Counted from the first letter of the stretch, positions 7,860 through 16,855 are shown. The stretch: DNA of 64,000 bases from Clostridium sp. K13 (GCF_019734195.1 NZ_JAASHM010000014.1:1-64000); one strand, 5' to 3'. Notes: a model not told the origin generated them from the letters alone. Made by a program: numbers and translations.

Positions 7860-9518
7860 ATGAAACTTGCAACAATTAAAAATTTAAAAAAGTATTATGG
7901 AGATAGATTAATATTAGATATAGATAAATTTGAAATAGAAGAAAAAGATAAGATAGGGGTTGTAGGTGAAAACGGAGCGGGAAAAACAACATTATTGAAA
8001 ATTTTACTTGGAGAAATAAAAGCTGATGAAGGTTTGGTAAATTTAACAGATAGTTATTCATATATAAGCCAAATAGATGAGGGATATACTATTTGTAATA
8101 ATAGTAAGGTGAAAAAAGTTTTTAGTGCTCCTGATGAATATGAAGACTATTTATCTGGAGGAGAAAAAGTAAAAATTAGAGTAGTGAGTGCATTAGAAGA
8201 AAATACAAGCCTTATTATAGCAGATGAACCTACTTCTAATTTAGATAGTGAAAGTATTAAAGTTTTAGATAATATGTTTAAAAAGTATAAGGGAGCATTA
8301 TTAATAGTTTCACATGATAGAAAATTTTTAGATGATGTATGTAATGAAATTGTAGAGATAGAAGAGGGAAGATTAAAAATATATAAGGGTAATTATAGCA
8401 AATATTTAACTTTAAAAGAAGAAAATCATAAGAAACAAAAAAGAGAATATGAAAAATATATACATGAAAAAGATAGATTAGAGCGTGTAATAAATGAAAA
8501 AGAAGTACTTAGAGATAGAATAAAAAAGGCACCTAAAGGAATGGGAAAATCAGAAGCAAAAACTATTAAAATGGGAGAGCAAAGAGGAAAAAAACATATT
8601 GAAAACAATATAAAATCAATAGAAAAAAGAATAGAGCATATGGAAGTTAAGGCACCACCTAAGAAGAAAGAAAGGATTATAATTAATATAAATAAAGGTA
8701 CTGAAATTGCTACTAAAAATTTAATAGAAATTAAGAAATTAAAGTTACTAGTAGAAGATAAAATTTTAGTGAATGAAATTAATTTAAATATAAGAAATGG
8801 AGCTAAAATTGCACTAATTGGAGCTAATGGGTGTGGGAAAACCACTTTATTAAGACGAATTTTAAGCAATGATTCAAAAGAAATAAATATATCAAGTAAT
8901 GTTAAAATAGGATACTTTGATCAAAAACAAGATATTTTAAATAATGAAAAGAGTATTTTAGAAAATATAAAAGAAGATTCTAAGTGGGATGATAGCTTTA
9001 TAAGAATAAATTTAAGTGAGTTTGGGTTTAAGAAAGACTCTGTAAATAAAATGGTAAGTGAATTATCGGGTGGAGAAAGAGTCAAAGTAGCTATATGTAA
9101 AATAATATTATCTGACAATAACTTATTAATATTAGATGAACCAACTAATTATTTAGATATAAAAACTATAGAAGCATTAGAAAATGCTTTAGTTAATACT
9201 AATAAAACTTTATTATTGGTATCACATGATATAGAGTTTATCTCTAATGTATGTAACCACATAATTGAGATTAAGGATAAAGAGATAAAGGAATTTGCAG
9301 GAACTTATACTGAATATATTAAGAGTTTTAAAAGTATTAGAAAGAATTCAGAAAATAAACATTTAGATGATGAAATATTACTTCTTGAGAATAAATTATC
9401 GGAGGTGCTTTCTCTTTTATCAATAGAAACTAAAGAAGATAAAAAGGAGAAACTTAATAAAGAGTATTTAGAGCTTATAAATTCTTTAAGAGAAGTAAAA
9501 TTAAAAAGAGAATCATAA
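7860..9518 (+). CDS. ABC-F family ATPase, antibiotic-resistance (ribosome protection) type
   Basis: A 552-residue soluble protein with two ABC domains and no membrane segments. Domain 1 has GENGAGKTT and LSGGEKVKI; domain 2 has GANGCGKTT and LSGGERVKVAICK. Between them a charged helical linker contains APKGMGKSEAKTIKMGE, which resembles the linker of Lsa/Vga/Msr-type proteins that reach into the ribosomal exit-site region and displace antibiotics. It also has a C-terminal charged extension. A housekeeping EttA-type role is less likely because the linker differs. It is a single gene; AGGTG lies shortly before the ATG. Which drug class it affects cannot be read from the sequence. Confidence 0.8.
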   Translation: MKLATIKNLKKYYGDRLILDIDKFEIEEKDKIGVVGENGAGKTTLLKILLGEIKADEGLVNLTDSYSYISQIDEGYTICNNSKVKKVFSAPDEYEDYLSGGEKVKIRVVSALEENTSLIIADEPTSNLDSESIKVLDNMFKKYKGALLIVSHDRKFLDDVCNEIVEIEEGRLKIYKGNYSKYLTLKEENHKKQKREYEKYIHEKDRLERVINEKEVLRDRIKKAPKGMGKSEAKTIKMGEQRGKKHIENNIKSIEKRIEHMEVKAPPKKKERIIININKGTEIATKNLIEIKKLKLLVEDKILVNEINLNIRNGAKIALIGANGCGKTTLLRRILSNDSKEINISSNVKIGYFDQKQDILNNEKSILENIKEDSKWDDSFIRINLSEFGFKKDSVNKMVSELSGGERVKVAICKIILSDNNLLILDEPTNYLDIKTIEALENALVNTNKTLLLVSHDIEFISNVCNHIIEIKDKEIKEFAGTYTEYIKSFKSIRKNSENKHLDDEILLLENKLSEVLSLLSIETKEDKKEKLNKEYLELINSLREVKLKRES

Positions 9519-9617
9519 TTTAGGATAATATTACAAAACACTAATGTTATATTGTCTTATTTATCTTTATAAATTATACTGAATTTATAAAATATATGAA
9601 TATATAAAAGGGAAATA

Positions 9618-10262
9618 ATGATGATGGAAGAAAAAGTGAAAAACAAGATTTCAATCCCTCGATATCAACAAATAGCAATTGAAATTGCTTCGAGGATTTC
9701 TAGTGGACAATATAAGGTTGGAGAAAAGATATATGCACGTTCATCTATAGCCAGTCAATATGGGGTTTCTTCGGAAACCGCAAGGCGTGCAATTTGTATA
9801 TTATGCGATTTAGAAATTGTTACATCAGAAAAGGGAAGTGGAGTTATAATTAAATCATATGAAAATGCGGTTAACTTCATTAAGCAATATAGTAAGCGTC
9901 AAACTATTGATACTATAAAAGAAAATTTACTAAAAAGCATAGCACGTCAGCAAAAAGAAATGGATACTTTAAATGAATGTTTATCTGATTTAATTGCAGC
10001 ATCAGAACATTTTAGATCAATGAATCCATTTATGCCATTTGAAGTAAAGATAACTGCAGAATGTTCTTATTTAAATAAGACTGTATCAGAAATTCAATTT
10101 TGGCAACACACAGGAGCTACTGTGCTTGCCATTGGTAGAAATGGAAATGTAATTAAATCACCAGGACCATATGCTATATTATTAGAAAATGATATTATAT
10201 ATTTTCTATCACAAGATGATTCCTCACAAAGAGTGAAGGAGTTTTTATATCCTATAAAATAA
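9618..10262 (+). CDS. busR: GntR-family regulator with C-terminal RCK_C (TrkA-C) domain, BusR-like
   Basis: A 214-residue protein: GntR-type winged helix (about 10-80, RYQQIAIEIASRISSGQYKV), a coiled-coil segment (about 95-130), and a C-terminal RCK_C fold (about 140-210, TVSEIQFWQHTGATVLAIGR). This combination is diagnostic of BusR, the c-di-AMP-dependent repressor of the glycine-betaine importer busAAB in lactic streptococci (established for that family). The gene next door is exactly such an importer, with inverted repeats across its promoter. Three ATGs in a row make the exact start uncertain; the first is 5 bases after AAAGGGA. A terminator separates it from the importer. Confidence 0.82.
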   Translation: MMMEEKVKNKISIPRYQQIAIEIASRISSGQYKVGEKIYARSSIASQYGVSSETARRAICILCDLEIVTSEKGSGVIIKSYENAVNFIKQYSKRQTIDTIKENLLKSIARQQKEMDTLNECLSDLIAASEHFRSMNPFMPFEVKITAECSYLNKTVSEIQFWQHTGATVLAIGRNGNVIKSPGPYAILLENDIIYFLSQDDSSQRVKEFLYPIK

Positions 10263-10279
10263 TAAGAGAGTTTTAAAGT

Positions 10280-10311
10280 GCTCAAGGCTAAAAATAGTCT
10301 TGGGCATTTTT
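10280..10311 (+). terminator. Terminator of the busR-like gene
   Basis: Arms GCTCAAGGCTA (10280-10290) and TAGTCTTGGGC (10295-10305) enclose an AAAA loop and are followed by a T-run. The regulator and importer are therefore mainly separate transcripts. Confidence 0.8.
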
Positions 10312-10318
10312 CTATTAT

Positions 10319-10360
10319 TTGACAAAGTAACAACTTTGTAATAAAATGAGGTTGTTACTT
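10319..10360 (+). promoter_or_regulatory. Promoter and bipartite inverted-repeat operator of the osmolyte importer
   Basis: TTGACA (10319-10324), 17 bases, TAAAAT (10342-10347): a strong sigma-A promoter. The perfect inverted repeat AAGTAACAAC (10325-10334) and GTTGTTACTT (10351-10360) places one half between the boxes and the other at the predicted start site. A second dyad ACAAAGT-AACA-ACTTTGT covers 10322-10339. BusR is reported to bind bipartite sites, so these arms are the candidate BusR operator; occupancy would block RNA polymerase. Confidence 0.7.
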
Positions 10361-10378
10361 GGTAAAAGGAGGAATAAA

Positions 10379-11514
10379 ATGATTAGATTTGAAAATGTCA
10401 CAAAAAGATACAAAGCAAAACAAGTACTAAAAGAAATTAATTTAACAATTGAAAAAGGAAAGCTTGTCACAATTATTGGAGAAAGTGGTTGTGGGAAAAC
10501 TACTTTATTAAAAATGATAAATAGATTAATTAAACCTTCTAGTGGATTTATTTATATTAATAATAAAAAATACAATCAATTGATGAAGTCATGCTAAGGA
10601 GAAATATAGGTTATGTTATACAGCAGACTGGCTTATTTCCTCATATGACTATTAGAGAAAATATAGAGCTTATTCCTAAGTTGCAAAAAGTTGATTCAGA
10701 AAAGATTATTGAAAACACTAAAAAATTAATGCAGATGGTAGGTTTAAATTGTGAAGAATTTTTAGATCGTTATCCAACAGAATTAAGTGGTGGACAACAA
10801 CAACGGGTCGGTGTAGCTAGAGCATTTGCTAATGATCCAGATATTATTCTTATGGACGAGCCTTTTTCAGCTCTAGATCCAATGACAAGATCAGATTTGC
10901 AGGATGAGCTTGTTGAATTACAATCTAAATTAAAAAAGACTATTGTATTTGTTACACATGATATGGATGATGCCATTAAAATTTCAGATATGATTTGTAT
11001 AATGAAAGATGGAGAAGTATTACAATACGATACTCCAGAAAATATATTGAGGAATCCAGTTGATGAATTTGTTTCTAATTTTGTAGGTAAGAATAGAATA
11101 TGGTCATCTCCAGAATATATAAAAATTTCAGATATAATGATTGATAAGCCAATTACATCATATAAAAATTTATCTGTTTTTAAATGTATTGATAAAATGC
11201 GTCAAAAAAAGGTGGACAGCCTTCTTATAATTGAGCCTAATGATCATAAACTAATTGGTATTGTAAAAGCAAGTAAGCTTAGGGGAATTGAAGATAAAAC
11301 TCAGCCTGTAGAAAAGTTTATGAATAAAAATTTCTCAACTCTTCTCATAGATGAATGTATTTTAGATGCTTTAAAGGTGGTTACAGAAGAGCATATATCT
11401 ACTGTTCCAGTTGTTGATGATGATTCGCATTTAGTAGGTCTAGTCACAAGAAGTAGCCTAGTTACAACATTAAGTCAACAATATTTTGATTATGAGGAGG
11501 ATGAAATTATATGA
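10379..11514 (+). pseudogene. OpuCA/BusAA-type ABC ATPase gene, split by a one-base frameshift
   Basis: Two reading frames together encode one glycine-betaine/carnitine/choline ATPase. The 5' piece (10379-10597) has IGESGCGKTT and stops at TAA; the 3' piece (10591-11514, ATG of its own) continues with LRRNIGYVIQQTGLFPHM, signature LSGGQQQRVGVARA, Walker B MDEPFSALD and two CBS domains at the C-terminus. An A6 run at 10565-10570 is the probable site: seven A's would restore an uninterrupted 378-residue protein reading NNKKIQSIDEVMLRRNIG. It is a real mutation, a slippage-dependent gene or an assembly error; the rest of the gene shows no decay. It starts 6 bases after AAAGGAGG. Confidence 0.8.
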
Positions 11515-13073
11515 GTTTATTGCAATATGTAATTGATAATCAAGCACAAATATTATCATTATTAATAGAGCATATAAAACTGACAGCAATTTCTGTTGGA
11601 GTAGCAATTTTAATTGGAGTACCTCTAGGGATTTTCATTTCATATGCATCTAAAGCTAGTAAGCCTATTTTATGTATAGCAAATATTATACAAGCTATAC
11701 CCAGTATGGCTCTCCTTGGATTTATGATACCGCTTTTAGGAATAGGAACAGTACCTGCTATAGTTGCAGTTGTTCTTTACTCACTTCTTCCTATTATAAA
11801 AAATACCTATACTGGAATTCAGAATATTAATGAGCAGACTCTTGAGGCTGCAAAAGGTATTGGGCTTACGCCATTTCAGGTATTAACTAAAGTACAAATA
11901 CCTTTAGCTCTTCCAGTGATTATGGCAGGGGTACGTATTGCATCAGTAACTGCCGTAGGACTTATGACTATGGCTGCATTTATAGGGGCTGGTGGTTTGG
12001 GTTATCTTGTCTTTTCAGGTATTCGTACAGTAAATAATAATCAAATATTAGCAGGAGCTATTCCAGCATGTTTATTAGCTTTATTAGTAGATTTCTTAAT
12101 TGGATTGGTAGAAAACCTAGTTATGCCTATTAGTCTTCAAAAAGGTAATATAAAATCTAAAAAGAAAAAACGTACAACACAAAAGGCAATATTGAGTATT
12201 TCAGCATTGGTTCTTGTAATTATTTTTGTTGTAACTTCTTTTGGAAATACAGGAAATGAGCAGCGTACAATTACTATTGGATCTAAAGATTATACTGAAC
12301 AAGCTGTTTTAGGAAATTTAGTTGCTGATTTAATAGAGGCAAAGACAGATATAAAAGTAAATAGAAAATTAGATTTGGGTGGAACTCAAGTTTGTTTTGG
12401 AGCACTTCAAAGTGGTGATATAGATATGTATGTTGAATATAGTGGAACAGCTTATAGTGATACACTAAAGCATACTCCAATTAATGATGTAGATGAAGTT
12501 TATAATACAGTAAAAAAAGAGTTTAAAGAACTTTATGATATCGAAGTATTAAAGCAAATGAGTTTTAATAATACTTGGGTTTTAGCAGTAACTGAAGAAA
12601 CCGCTGAAAAATATAATTTAGAGACAATAAGCGATTTAGCTAAAGTTGCTGGATCTATGAAAGCAGGAGTTGTTTTTGAATTTGCAAATCGTGAAGATGG
12701 GTTGCCAGGATTGCAAAAGGCATATAATTTTAAAATGGGTGAGGTGTTAACATTAGATGGAGCACCAAGGTATACGGCTTTAGTTAACGATGAAGTAGAA
12801 GTAGTTGATGCATTTGCAACTGATGGATTATTAAAAAAGTTTAATTTAAAAACATTAAGTGATGATAAGGGATTTTTTCCACCATATTATGCAATGCCTA
12901 TTATCAGTTCGGATAAATTAGAAGAGTTTCCAGAAATAGAAGGAATTTTAGAGGAACTTGGATCTGTTCTTACAAATGAAGTTATGATGGAGCTAAATTA
13001 TAAGGTAGATGAGTTGCAAGAGTCACCATCAAAAGTTGCAAGAGATTTTCTTGAAAGTAAGGGCATGATATAA
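11511..13073 (+). CDS. OpuC/BusAB-type ABC transporter, fused permease and substrate-binding protein
   Basis: A 520-residue fusion. Residues 1-215 form a membrane domain of about six helices with the BPD_transp_1 coupling loop (EAAKGIGLTPFQVLTKVQIPLALP). After one more hydrophobic segment, residues about 245-520 form an OpuAC/ProX-type binding domain (IGSKDYTEQAVLGNLVADLI, MYVEYSGTAY) displayed outside the cell. Such fusions import glycine betaine, carnitine or choline; the related EgtUBC takes ergothioneine, so the ligand is not certain. Its ATG overlaps the stop of the ATPase gene, so the two are translationally coupled. Choline import would feed the CutC locus downstream, which is inference. 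Confidence 0.85.
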   Translation: MSLLQYVIDNQAQILSLLIEHIKLTAISVGVAILIGVPLGIFISYASKASKPILCIANIIQAIPSMALLGFMIPLLGIGTVPAIVAVVLYSLLPIIKNTYTGIQNINEQTLEAAKGIGLTPFQVLTKVQIPLALPVIMAGVRIASVTAVGLMTMAAFIGAGGLGYLVFSGIRTVNNNQILAGAIPACLLALLVDFLIGLVENLVMPISLQKGNIKSKKKKRTTQKAILSISALVLVIIFVVTSFGNTGNEQRTITIGSKDYTEQAVLGNLVADLIEAKTDIKVNRKLDLGGTQVCFGALQSGDIDMYVEYSGTAYSDTLKHTPINDVDEVYNTVKKEFKELYDIEVLKQMSFNNTWVLAVTEETAEKYNLETISDLAKVAGSMKAGVVFEFANREDGLPGLQKAYNFKMGEVLTLDGAPRYTALVNDEVEVVDAFATDGLLKKFNLKTLSDDKGFFPPYYAMPIISSDKLEEFPEIEGILEELGSVLTNEVMMELNYKVDELQESPSKVARDFLESKGMI

Positions 13074-13228
13074 AATTTAGTTGTTAATTTTTAATGTGGA
13101 TATTTATTATACTTTTATTTAGTTTTATTAAAATAATAATTGTAATATAACAAAATTTAAGAACAATCAGCAATTCACCTCTTTTCAATAATAGAATACT
13201 ATATTAGAGGAAGGGAGGTGATTAAAGG

Positions 13229-13594
13229 GTGTCATTAGAAGTTGTAGGATTTTATAGAGATTCAGAATCATTATATGATGAGTGTAAAAGGTGTATATCT
13301 TATTATTCTCTTGTAACTATGAGTAATGGAAGTATGTTAGAGGGAATTATCGAAGAAGTAAATAATGATAGTGTTAATATATTAGTTGCTGAATATGTAT
13401 ATGAGGATGATTATAAAGAGGAAATGAATAGGCAACAATCGATGGAATATAGGCAACGAGGTGGATTTAGGAGATTTGGAAGAAGAAATTTTCCAATTAA
13501 CAATATAAATAGGGTAAGGCCAGTAAGGTTCCCATATATAATACCATTTTATCCATACCCATACCCTTATCCATATCCGTATTTTCCTTATTAA
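13229..13594 (+). CDS. Small protein with Sm-like segment and Pro/Tyr repeat tail
   Basis: A 121-residue protein starting at GTG, 7 bases after an excellent GGGAGGTGAT. I do not recognise the family. The segment LVTMSNGSMLEGIIEEVNND resembles a small Sm/SH3-like barrel. It is followed by a Gln/Arg/Gly-rich stretch and a tail of alternating Pro and Tyr (PYPYPYPYPYFPY). Similar tails occur on spore-coat and surface proteins of Firmicutes, so a spore-coat role is possible. It stands alone, with the importer operon before it and a convergent TetR gene after it. Confidence 0.6.
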   Translation: MSLEVVGFYRDSESLYDECKRCISYYSLVTMSNGSMLEGIIEEVNNDSVNILVAEYVYEDDYKEEMNRQQSMEYRQRGGFRRFGRRNFPINNINRVRPVRFPYIIPFYPYPYPYPYPYFPY

Positions 13595-13718
13595 ATATAG
13601 TTATATGACATAAAAATAGAGTAATATTTTTTAGTTGAAAATAAGTATAATTTTTACATTTATGCACATACTTTTTTGAGGTTTTCATTAAAGATGTGCA
13701 TTTATTTTTATGAAGGAT

Positions 13719-13743
13719 AGGCTACTGATTAAATTAGTAGCCT
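13719..13743. terminator. Hairpin between convergent genes
   Basis: AGGCTACT (13719-13726) pairs with AGTAGCCT (13736-13743). It lies between the convergent 13229 gene and the TetR gene and probably ends one or both transcripts. T-runs on either side are weak. Confidence 0.4.
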
Positions 13744-13772
13744 TATTAAACTATATATTTATAATAAAATTT

Positions 13773-14339
13773 TTAAAGCAAAAAATACTTATTAATATCA
13801 GAAGATAATTTTAATATGCCATTAATATCATCTTTATTTTGGTTAACTGAAATCCAACGTATAGAATTCATAATAATAAATGTGTATATTTGAGCTATAT
13901 AGGCATTTCCAAGATTATATTTATCTACTCTATTAGTACGTTCAAGATAATCAAAGCAACGGTTATATATAATATTAGTTAGTTGATTGAATAAGTCCAA
14001 ATTTTGCTCGTTTAACTCAAGAAAAGTCTTGAATATATCAGCATTTTCGTATACATAATTAAGAAGTTCTCCGGCTGTTTCTATTTTTAATGTCATAGAC
14101 TTATCACAAAAATAGTTAGTAGCAACAGCTGTAAAGTTAGAAATTAGCTTATCAAAGAAATATTCCAGTAAGTCATATTTATCCTTATAGTGGGAGTAAA
14201 AGGTAGAACGGCTTATCATAGCCTCATCACAAATATCCTTTATTGTAATATTAACAAAAGATTTTTCTTTTAAAAGATGTAAAAAGGTATCTTCAATATT
14301 TTTTATAGTCTTTTGAACACGTATATCTTTTGATTCCAT
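13773..14339 (-). CDS. TetR family transcriptional regulator
   Basis: A 188-residue regulator with an N-terminal TetR helix-turn-helix (about residues 25-50, ITIKDICDEAMISRSTFYSH) and a helical C-terminal region resembling the TetR_C_8/DhaS-like group. It starts at ATG with GAGG about 7 bases upstream. It is divergent from the degV-family gene, and the dyad in the shared region (14446-14469) is its candidate operator, so it likely represses itself and/or degV. The ligand is unknown. Confidence 0.85.
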   Translation of the reverse strand: MESKDIRVQKTIKNIEDTFLHLLKEKSFVNITIKDICDEAMISRSTFYSHYKDKYDLLEYFFDKLISNFTAVATNYFCDKSMTLKIETAGELLNYVYENADIFKTFLELNEQNLDLFNQLTNIIYNRCFDYLERTNRVDKYNLGNAYIAQIYTFIIMNSIRWISVNQNKDDINGILKLSSDINKYFLL

Positions 14340-14445
14340 TATAAAACCTCAATTTATATAATTTAGATAATAGTATATAATAAGAAATTAGTATATATTT
14401 CAATTATAATTATACATTAATTAAATGAAAACTACATTATTAATA

Positions 14446-14469
14446 AAAGTGTACGAAAAACTACACTTT
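14446..14469. promoter_or_regulatory. Inverted repeat, candidate TetR operator
   Basis: AAAGTGTA (14446-14453) and TACACTTT (14462-14469) form a perfect 8-bp dyad with an 8-base centre, between the divergent TetR and DegV genes. A TATAAT at 14469-14474 abuts it, so binding would block transcription toward degV. Confidence 0.55.
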
Positions 14470-14549
14470 ATAATTTATTGTAAGTTGAACAATGATAAGG
14501 TTAAATATAAAATATGAACTAGAATAAAAAAGTTTAGAGAGGAAAAGAT

Positions 14550-15410
14550 ATGAATAAAAGTATTGGAGTTGTAACAGATAGTAATAGTGGAATAACATCA
14601 AGTCAAGCTAAGGAATGGGGAATAACAGTTATTCCTATGCCTTTTTACATAAATAGTGAACTTTATTATGAAGGATTAACTTTAAATTCAGAAGAATTCT
14701 ATAAATTTTTAGCAAGTAATGCAGAGGTAAATACTTCACAGCCAGCACCTGGAGAAGTAATAAGTACTTGGGAGGATTTACTTAAAGATAAAGAGAGTAT
14801 TGTATATATACCGATGTCTAGTTCATTAAGTAGCAGTTGTGAAACAGCAACAGTATTATCTAATGAATACGAAGGAAGAGTTTTTGTTGTTAATAATAGA
14901 AGAATATCTGTAACTCAATTACAGTCAGTTAAAGATGCAATAAATCTTGTTAATAAAGGTAAATCTGCTAAGGAAATAAAAGAAATATTAGAATATAGAC
15001 AGTATAAATCAAGTATTTACATAGTTCCTGATACATTAGATTATCTAAAAAAAGGGGGAAGGCTTACTCCTGCTGTAGCTTCATTTGCAAAGGTGTTAAA
15101 TATTAAGCCAGTTTTACAAATTCAAGGTGAAAAATTAGATGCTTTCAAGAAAGTAAGAGGTATGAAACAAGCAAAGAGAACTATGAAGGAAGCAATAGCT
15201 GATGATATTAAAAATAGATTTTCTGATATTCCAAGTATGAAAATATATGCAGCTTATACAGGCGAGAAAGAAATAGGAGATGCATGGAAACTTGAATTAG
15301 AAGAAGCATTTCCAAGCTATAATATTGAAGCTTATCCACTATCTTTAAGTGTTAGTTGCCATATTGGTCCTGGAGCTCTTGGGATAGCGTGTGTAGAAGA
15401 GTTAATATAA
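14550..15410 (+). CDS. DegV family fatty-acid-binding protein
   Basis: A 286-residue DegV (EDD fold) protein: GVVTDSNSGI near the N-terminus, the SSSLSSSCETA stretch, LDYLKKGGRLTPA and a C-terminal HIGPGALGIA loop are family hallmarks. Members bind fatty acids, and in several Firmicutes deliver them to the fatty-acid kinase FakA (known for the family); no fakA is seen here. RBS GAGAGG precedes the ATG. An IS1595-type element is inserted at its 3' end, with the stop codon inside the duplicated target so that the protein is intact. Confidence 0.85.
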   Translation: MNKSIGVVTDSNSGITSSQAKEWGITVIPMPFYINSELYYEGLTLNSEEFYKFLASNAEVNTSQPAPGEVISTWEDLLKDKESIVYIPMSSSLSSSCETATVLSNEYEGRVFVVNNRRISVTQLQSVKDAINLVNKGKSAKEIKEILEYRQYKSSIYIVPDTLDYLKKGGRLTPAVASFAKVLNIKPVLQIQGEKLDAFKKVRGMKQAKRTMKEAIADDIKNRFSDIPSMKIYAAYTGEKEIGDAWKLELEEAFPSYNIEAYPLSLSVSCHIGPGALGIACVEELI

Positions 15411-15411
15411 T
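15404..15411. repeat. Left target-site duplication of the IS1595-type element
   Basis: AATATAAT directly precedes the left terminal repeat and is repeated exactly after the right one at 18001-18008. It includes the degV stop codon. Intact duplications show a single insertion and no later rearrangement. Confidence 0.85.
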
Positions 15412-15440
15412 GGCTTTGTTTTAAAATAGTGTTGAAATTA
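15412..15440 (+). repeat. Left terminal inverted repeat (IRL)
   Basis: Begins GGCTTTGTTTTA and ends GTTGAAATTA. It matches the reverse complement of 17972-18000 at 25 of 29 positions, with mismatches at positions 14, 16, 18 and 29. Confidence 0.88.
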
Positions 15441-15449
15441 GCATAACAT

Positions 15450-15477
15450 AATAGGATGTCCAAATGGACATCCTATT
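15450..15477. terminator. Hairpin inside the left end of the element
   Basis: AATAGGATGTCC (15450-15461) and GGACATCCTATT (15466-15477) form a perfect 12-bp stem with an AAAT loop. It lies just inside the left terminal repeat and would end the passenger transcripts (minus strand) and shield the element from degV read-through. T-runs are weak. Confidence 0.6.
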
Positions 15478-15534
15478 TGAATCGTAATATACTAAAATTA
15501 TTCATCAAATCGATTTGATACTTATATAGTTTGA

Positions 15535-16002
15535 CTATATACCATTACATTCTAATTGGTTATCATAAATATCAACTTCAAAATAGCTATTACATTTTTC
15601 GCAGGTATATGATATTATGGTTCTTTTTTTGTATAAATAATCACACCCATTTTTATTATGTATACACTCATTAGAGCTTGAATAATTTAATTCACCTATA
15701 TTTAATAGTTTTTCTTTTAATACACCACCACAATCACATATTATATTGTTAGTATTTTGTGATGAAAAAGCTTTATTATATTGTGATTCAAAGTCTTCTT
15801 TATGTTGTTTAAATGAAATTCCACAATTACATTTAGCAATTCCTTTCTCATCATTAAAGCCTTGTAATGATGCTATAATATAGTATTTATCACCTTTTTC
15901 ATTAATTAAAGCACTACTAATATGATTATTTCCTAATGCTAATATAAAAGTACCGCTTAACATAAATGTTAAAACTATTTTTTTCAATTTTATATTTTTC
16001 AT
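15535..16002 (-). CDS. Small secreted Cys-rich protein (IS passenger)
   Basis: About 155 residues starting at the ATG at 16002, 5 bases after GGGGAGGG; the longer reading frame start is inside that site. An N-terminal signal peptide (KKIVLTFMLSGTFILALG) suggests export. The body has three Cys pairs, CNCG, CDCGG and a C-terminal SYTCEKCNSYFEV, of zinc-ribbon character. I do not recognise a family. It lies inside the IS1595-type element, so it travels with the transposase; a role in element maintenance or competition is only a guess. Confidence 0.65.
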   Translation of the reverse strand: MKNIKLKKIVLTFMLSGTFILALGNNHISSALINEKGDKYYIIASLQGFNDEKGIAKCNCGISFKQHKEDFESQYNKAFSSQNTNNIICDCGGVLKEKLLNIGELNYSSSNECIHNKNGCDYLYKKRTIISYTCEKCNSYFEVDIYDNQLECNGI

Positions 16003-16244
16003 AAATTCCCTCCCCAATAATTAACTATTAAATCTCAATTCAGTGTAATAAAACTATTCTTTGCTTATTTAATACTATATTAACATAAATTTCAATATAA
16101 TTCCAAAGGTTTTCCCCACATATTAACATGTATATATAAAATACTTCTTTGCCATAAATTAAAGAAGATACTTCTTTTACAAAATAAATTATTAAATTAA
16201 TATTACTTATTGAAATCTAATTCTTTAATTTATCACATAATAGA

Positions 16245-16724
16245 TTAAAACTCCTCAATCAATTCTTTTAAATTAATAAATTCTAATTCTTTTTCAGCTT
16301 TTAATTTTGAACTATAAAATATAATTTCATTGTATGGTTCAAGATGATTTTTCCAGTTATCAGTTCTTTCTAAGAAATTCTTAAAATCATTTGCAATGAG
16401 AAAACATTTTTTATTTTTATTTATATAGCATATTGGTGAATTACTTTCTAAATCTGTTATTGAACCAACAGTTCCAATTAATCCACCTTCACTATCTGTT
16501 GCAAAAACATCTACTTGAGGAACTGTATAAAATGATAATTTAGGAATATTATCATCAAAAATAAAATGTATATCATATTCATCAGCATATTGTTGATAAT
16601 TTTCATTTTTTTCACTTAAACTTAAATAATAAACAGTAGTACCTGCTGGAATAATCTCTTTATCTTCTACAAATATACATAAACCATTTTCTAACCCTGT
16701 TACATCTAAATATACTTTATTCAT
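16245..16724 (-). CDS. Hypothetical protein, possibly SMI1/KNR4 (SUKH)-like (IS passenger)
   Basis: A 159-residue soluble protein with GGAGG a few bases before the ATG. No membrane segment or signal is seen. The central VDVFATDSEGGLIGTVGSIT followed by a KCFLIANDFKNFLE helix recalls the SUKH fold of immunity proteins, but the resemblance is partial. It is the second passenger of the IS1595-type element, upstream of the secreted-protein gene in the same orientation. No partner toxin is visible. Confidence 0.6.
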   Translation of the reverse strand: MNKVYLDVTGLENGLCIFVEDKEIIPAGTTVYYLSLSEKNENYQQYADEYDIHFIFDDNIPKLSFYTVPQVDVFATDSEGGLIGTVGSITDLESNSPICYINKNKKCFLIANDFKNFLERTDNWKNHLEPYNEIIFYSSKLKAEKELEFINLKELIEEF

Positions 16725-16855
16725 TCACCCTCCATAAATTACTAATTTAGTCTGGTAGTTAAAAAATCAAACTACCTCGAATAATAATACAATTGTTCAT
16801 CAATCATTATATTTATTGTACACTAAAAATAGTAAAATTAAAACAAATTTTACCT

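Noticed and set aside
7790-7860. Leader-peptide attenuator upstream of the ABC-F gene
   Set aside because: The gap is only about 75 bases after the previous terminator; no small ORF with hairpin and T-run fits.
8426-8869. Minus-strand open frame inside the ABC-F gene
   Set aside because: It is a low-complexity hydrophobic shadow of an AT-rich gene, with no ribosome site or family motif. Similar antisense frames within rbsC, hexosaminidase and other genes were discarded for the same reason.
13540-13590. CRISPR-like repeat around the CCATA(C/T)CC motif
   Set aside because: It is a short simple codon repeat encoding the Pro-Tyr tail, with no spacers.
16245-16724. Toxin-immunity pair of the IS passengers
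   Set aside because: The SUKH-like resemblance is only partial and the neighbouring secreted protein has no recognisable toxin domain, so I kept both as unknown.
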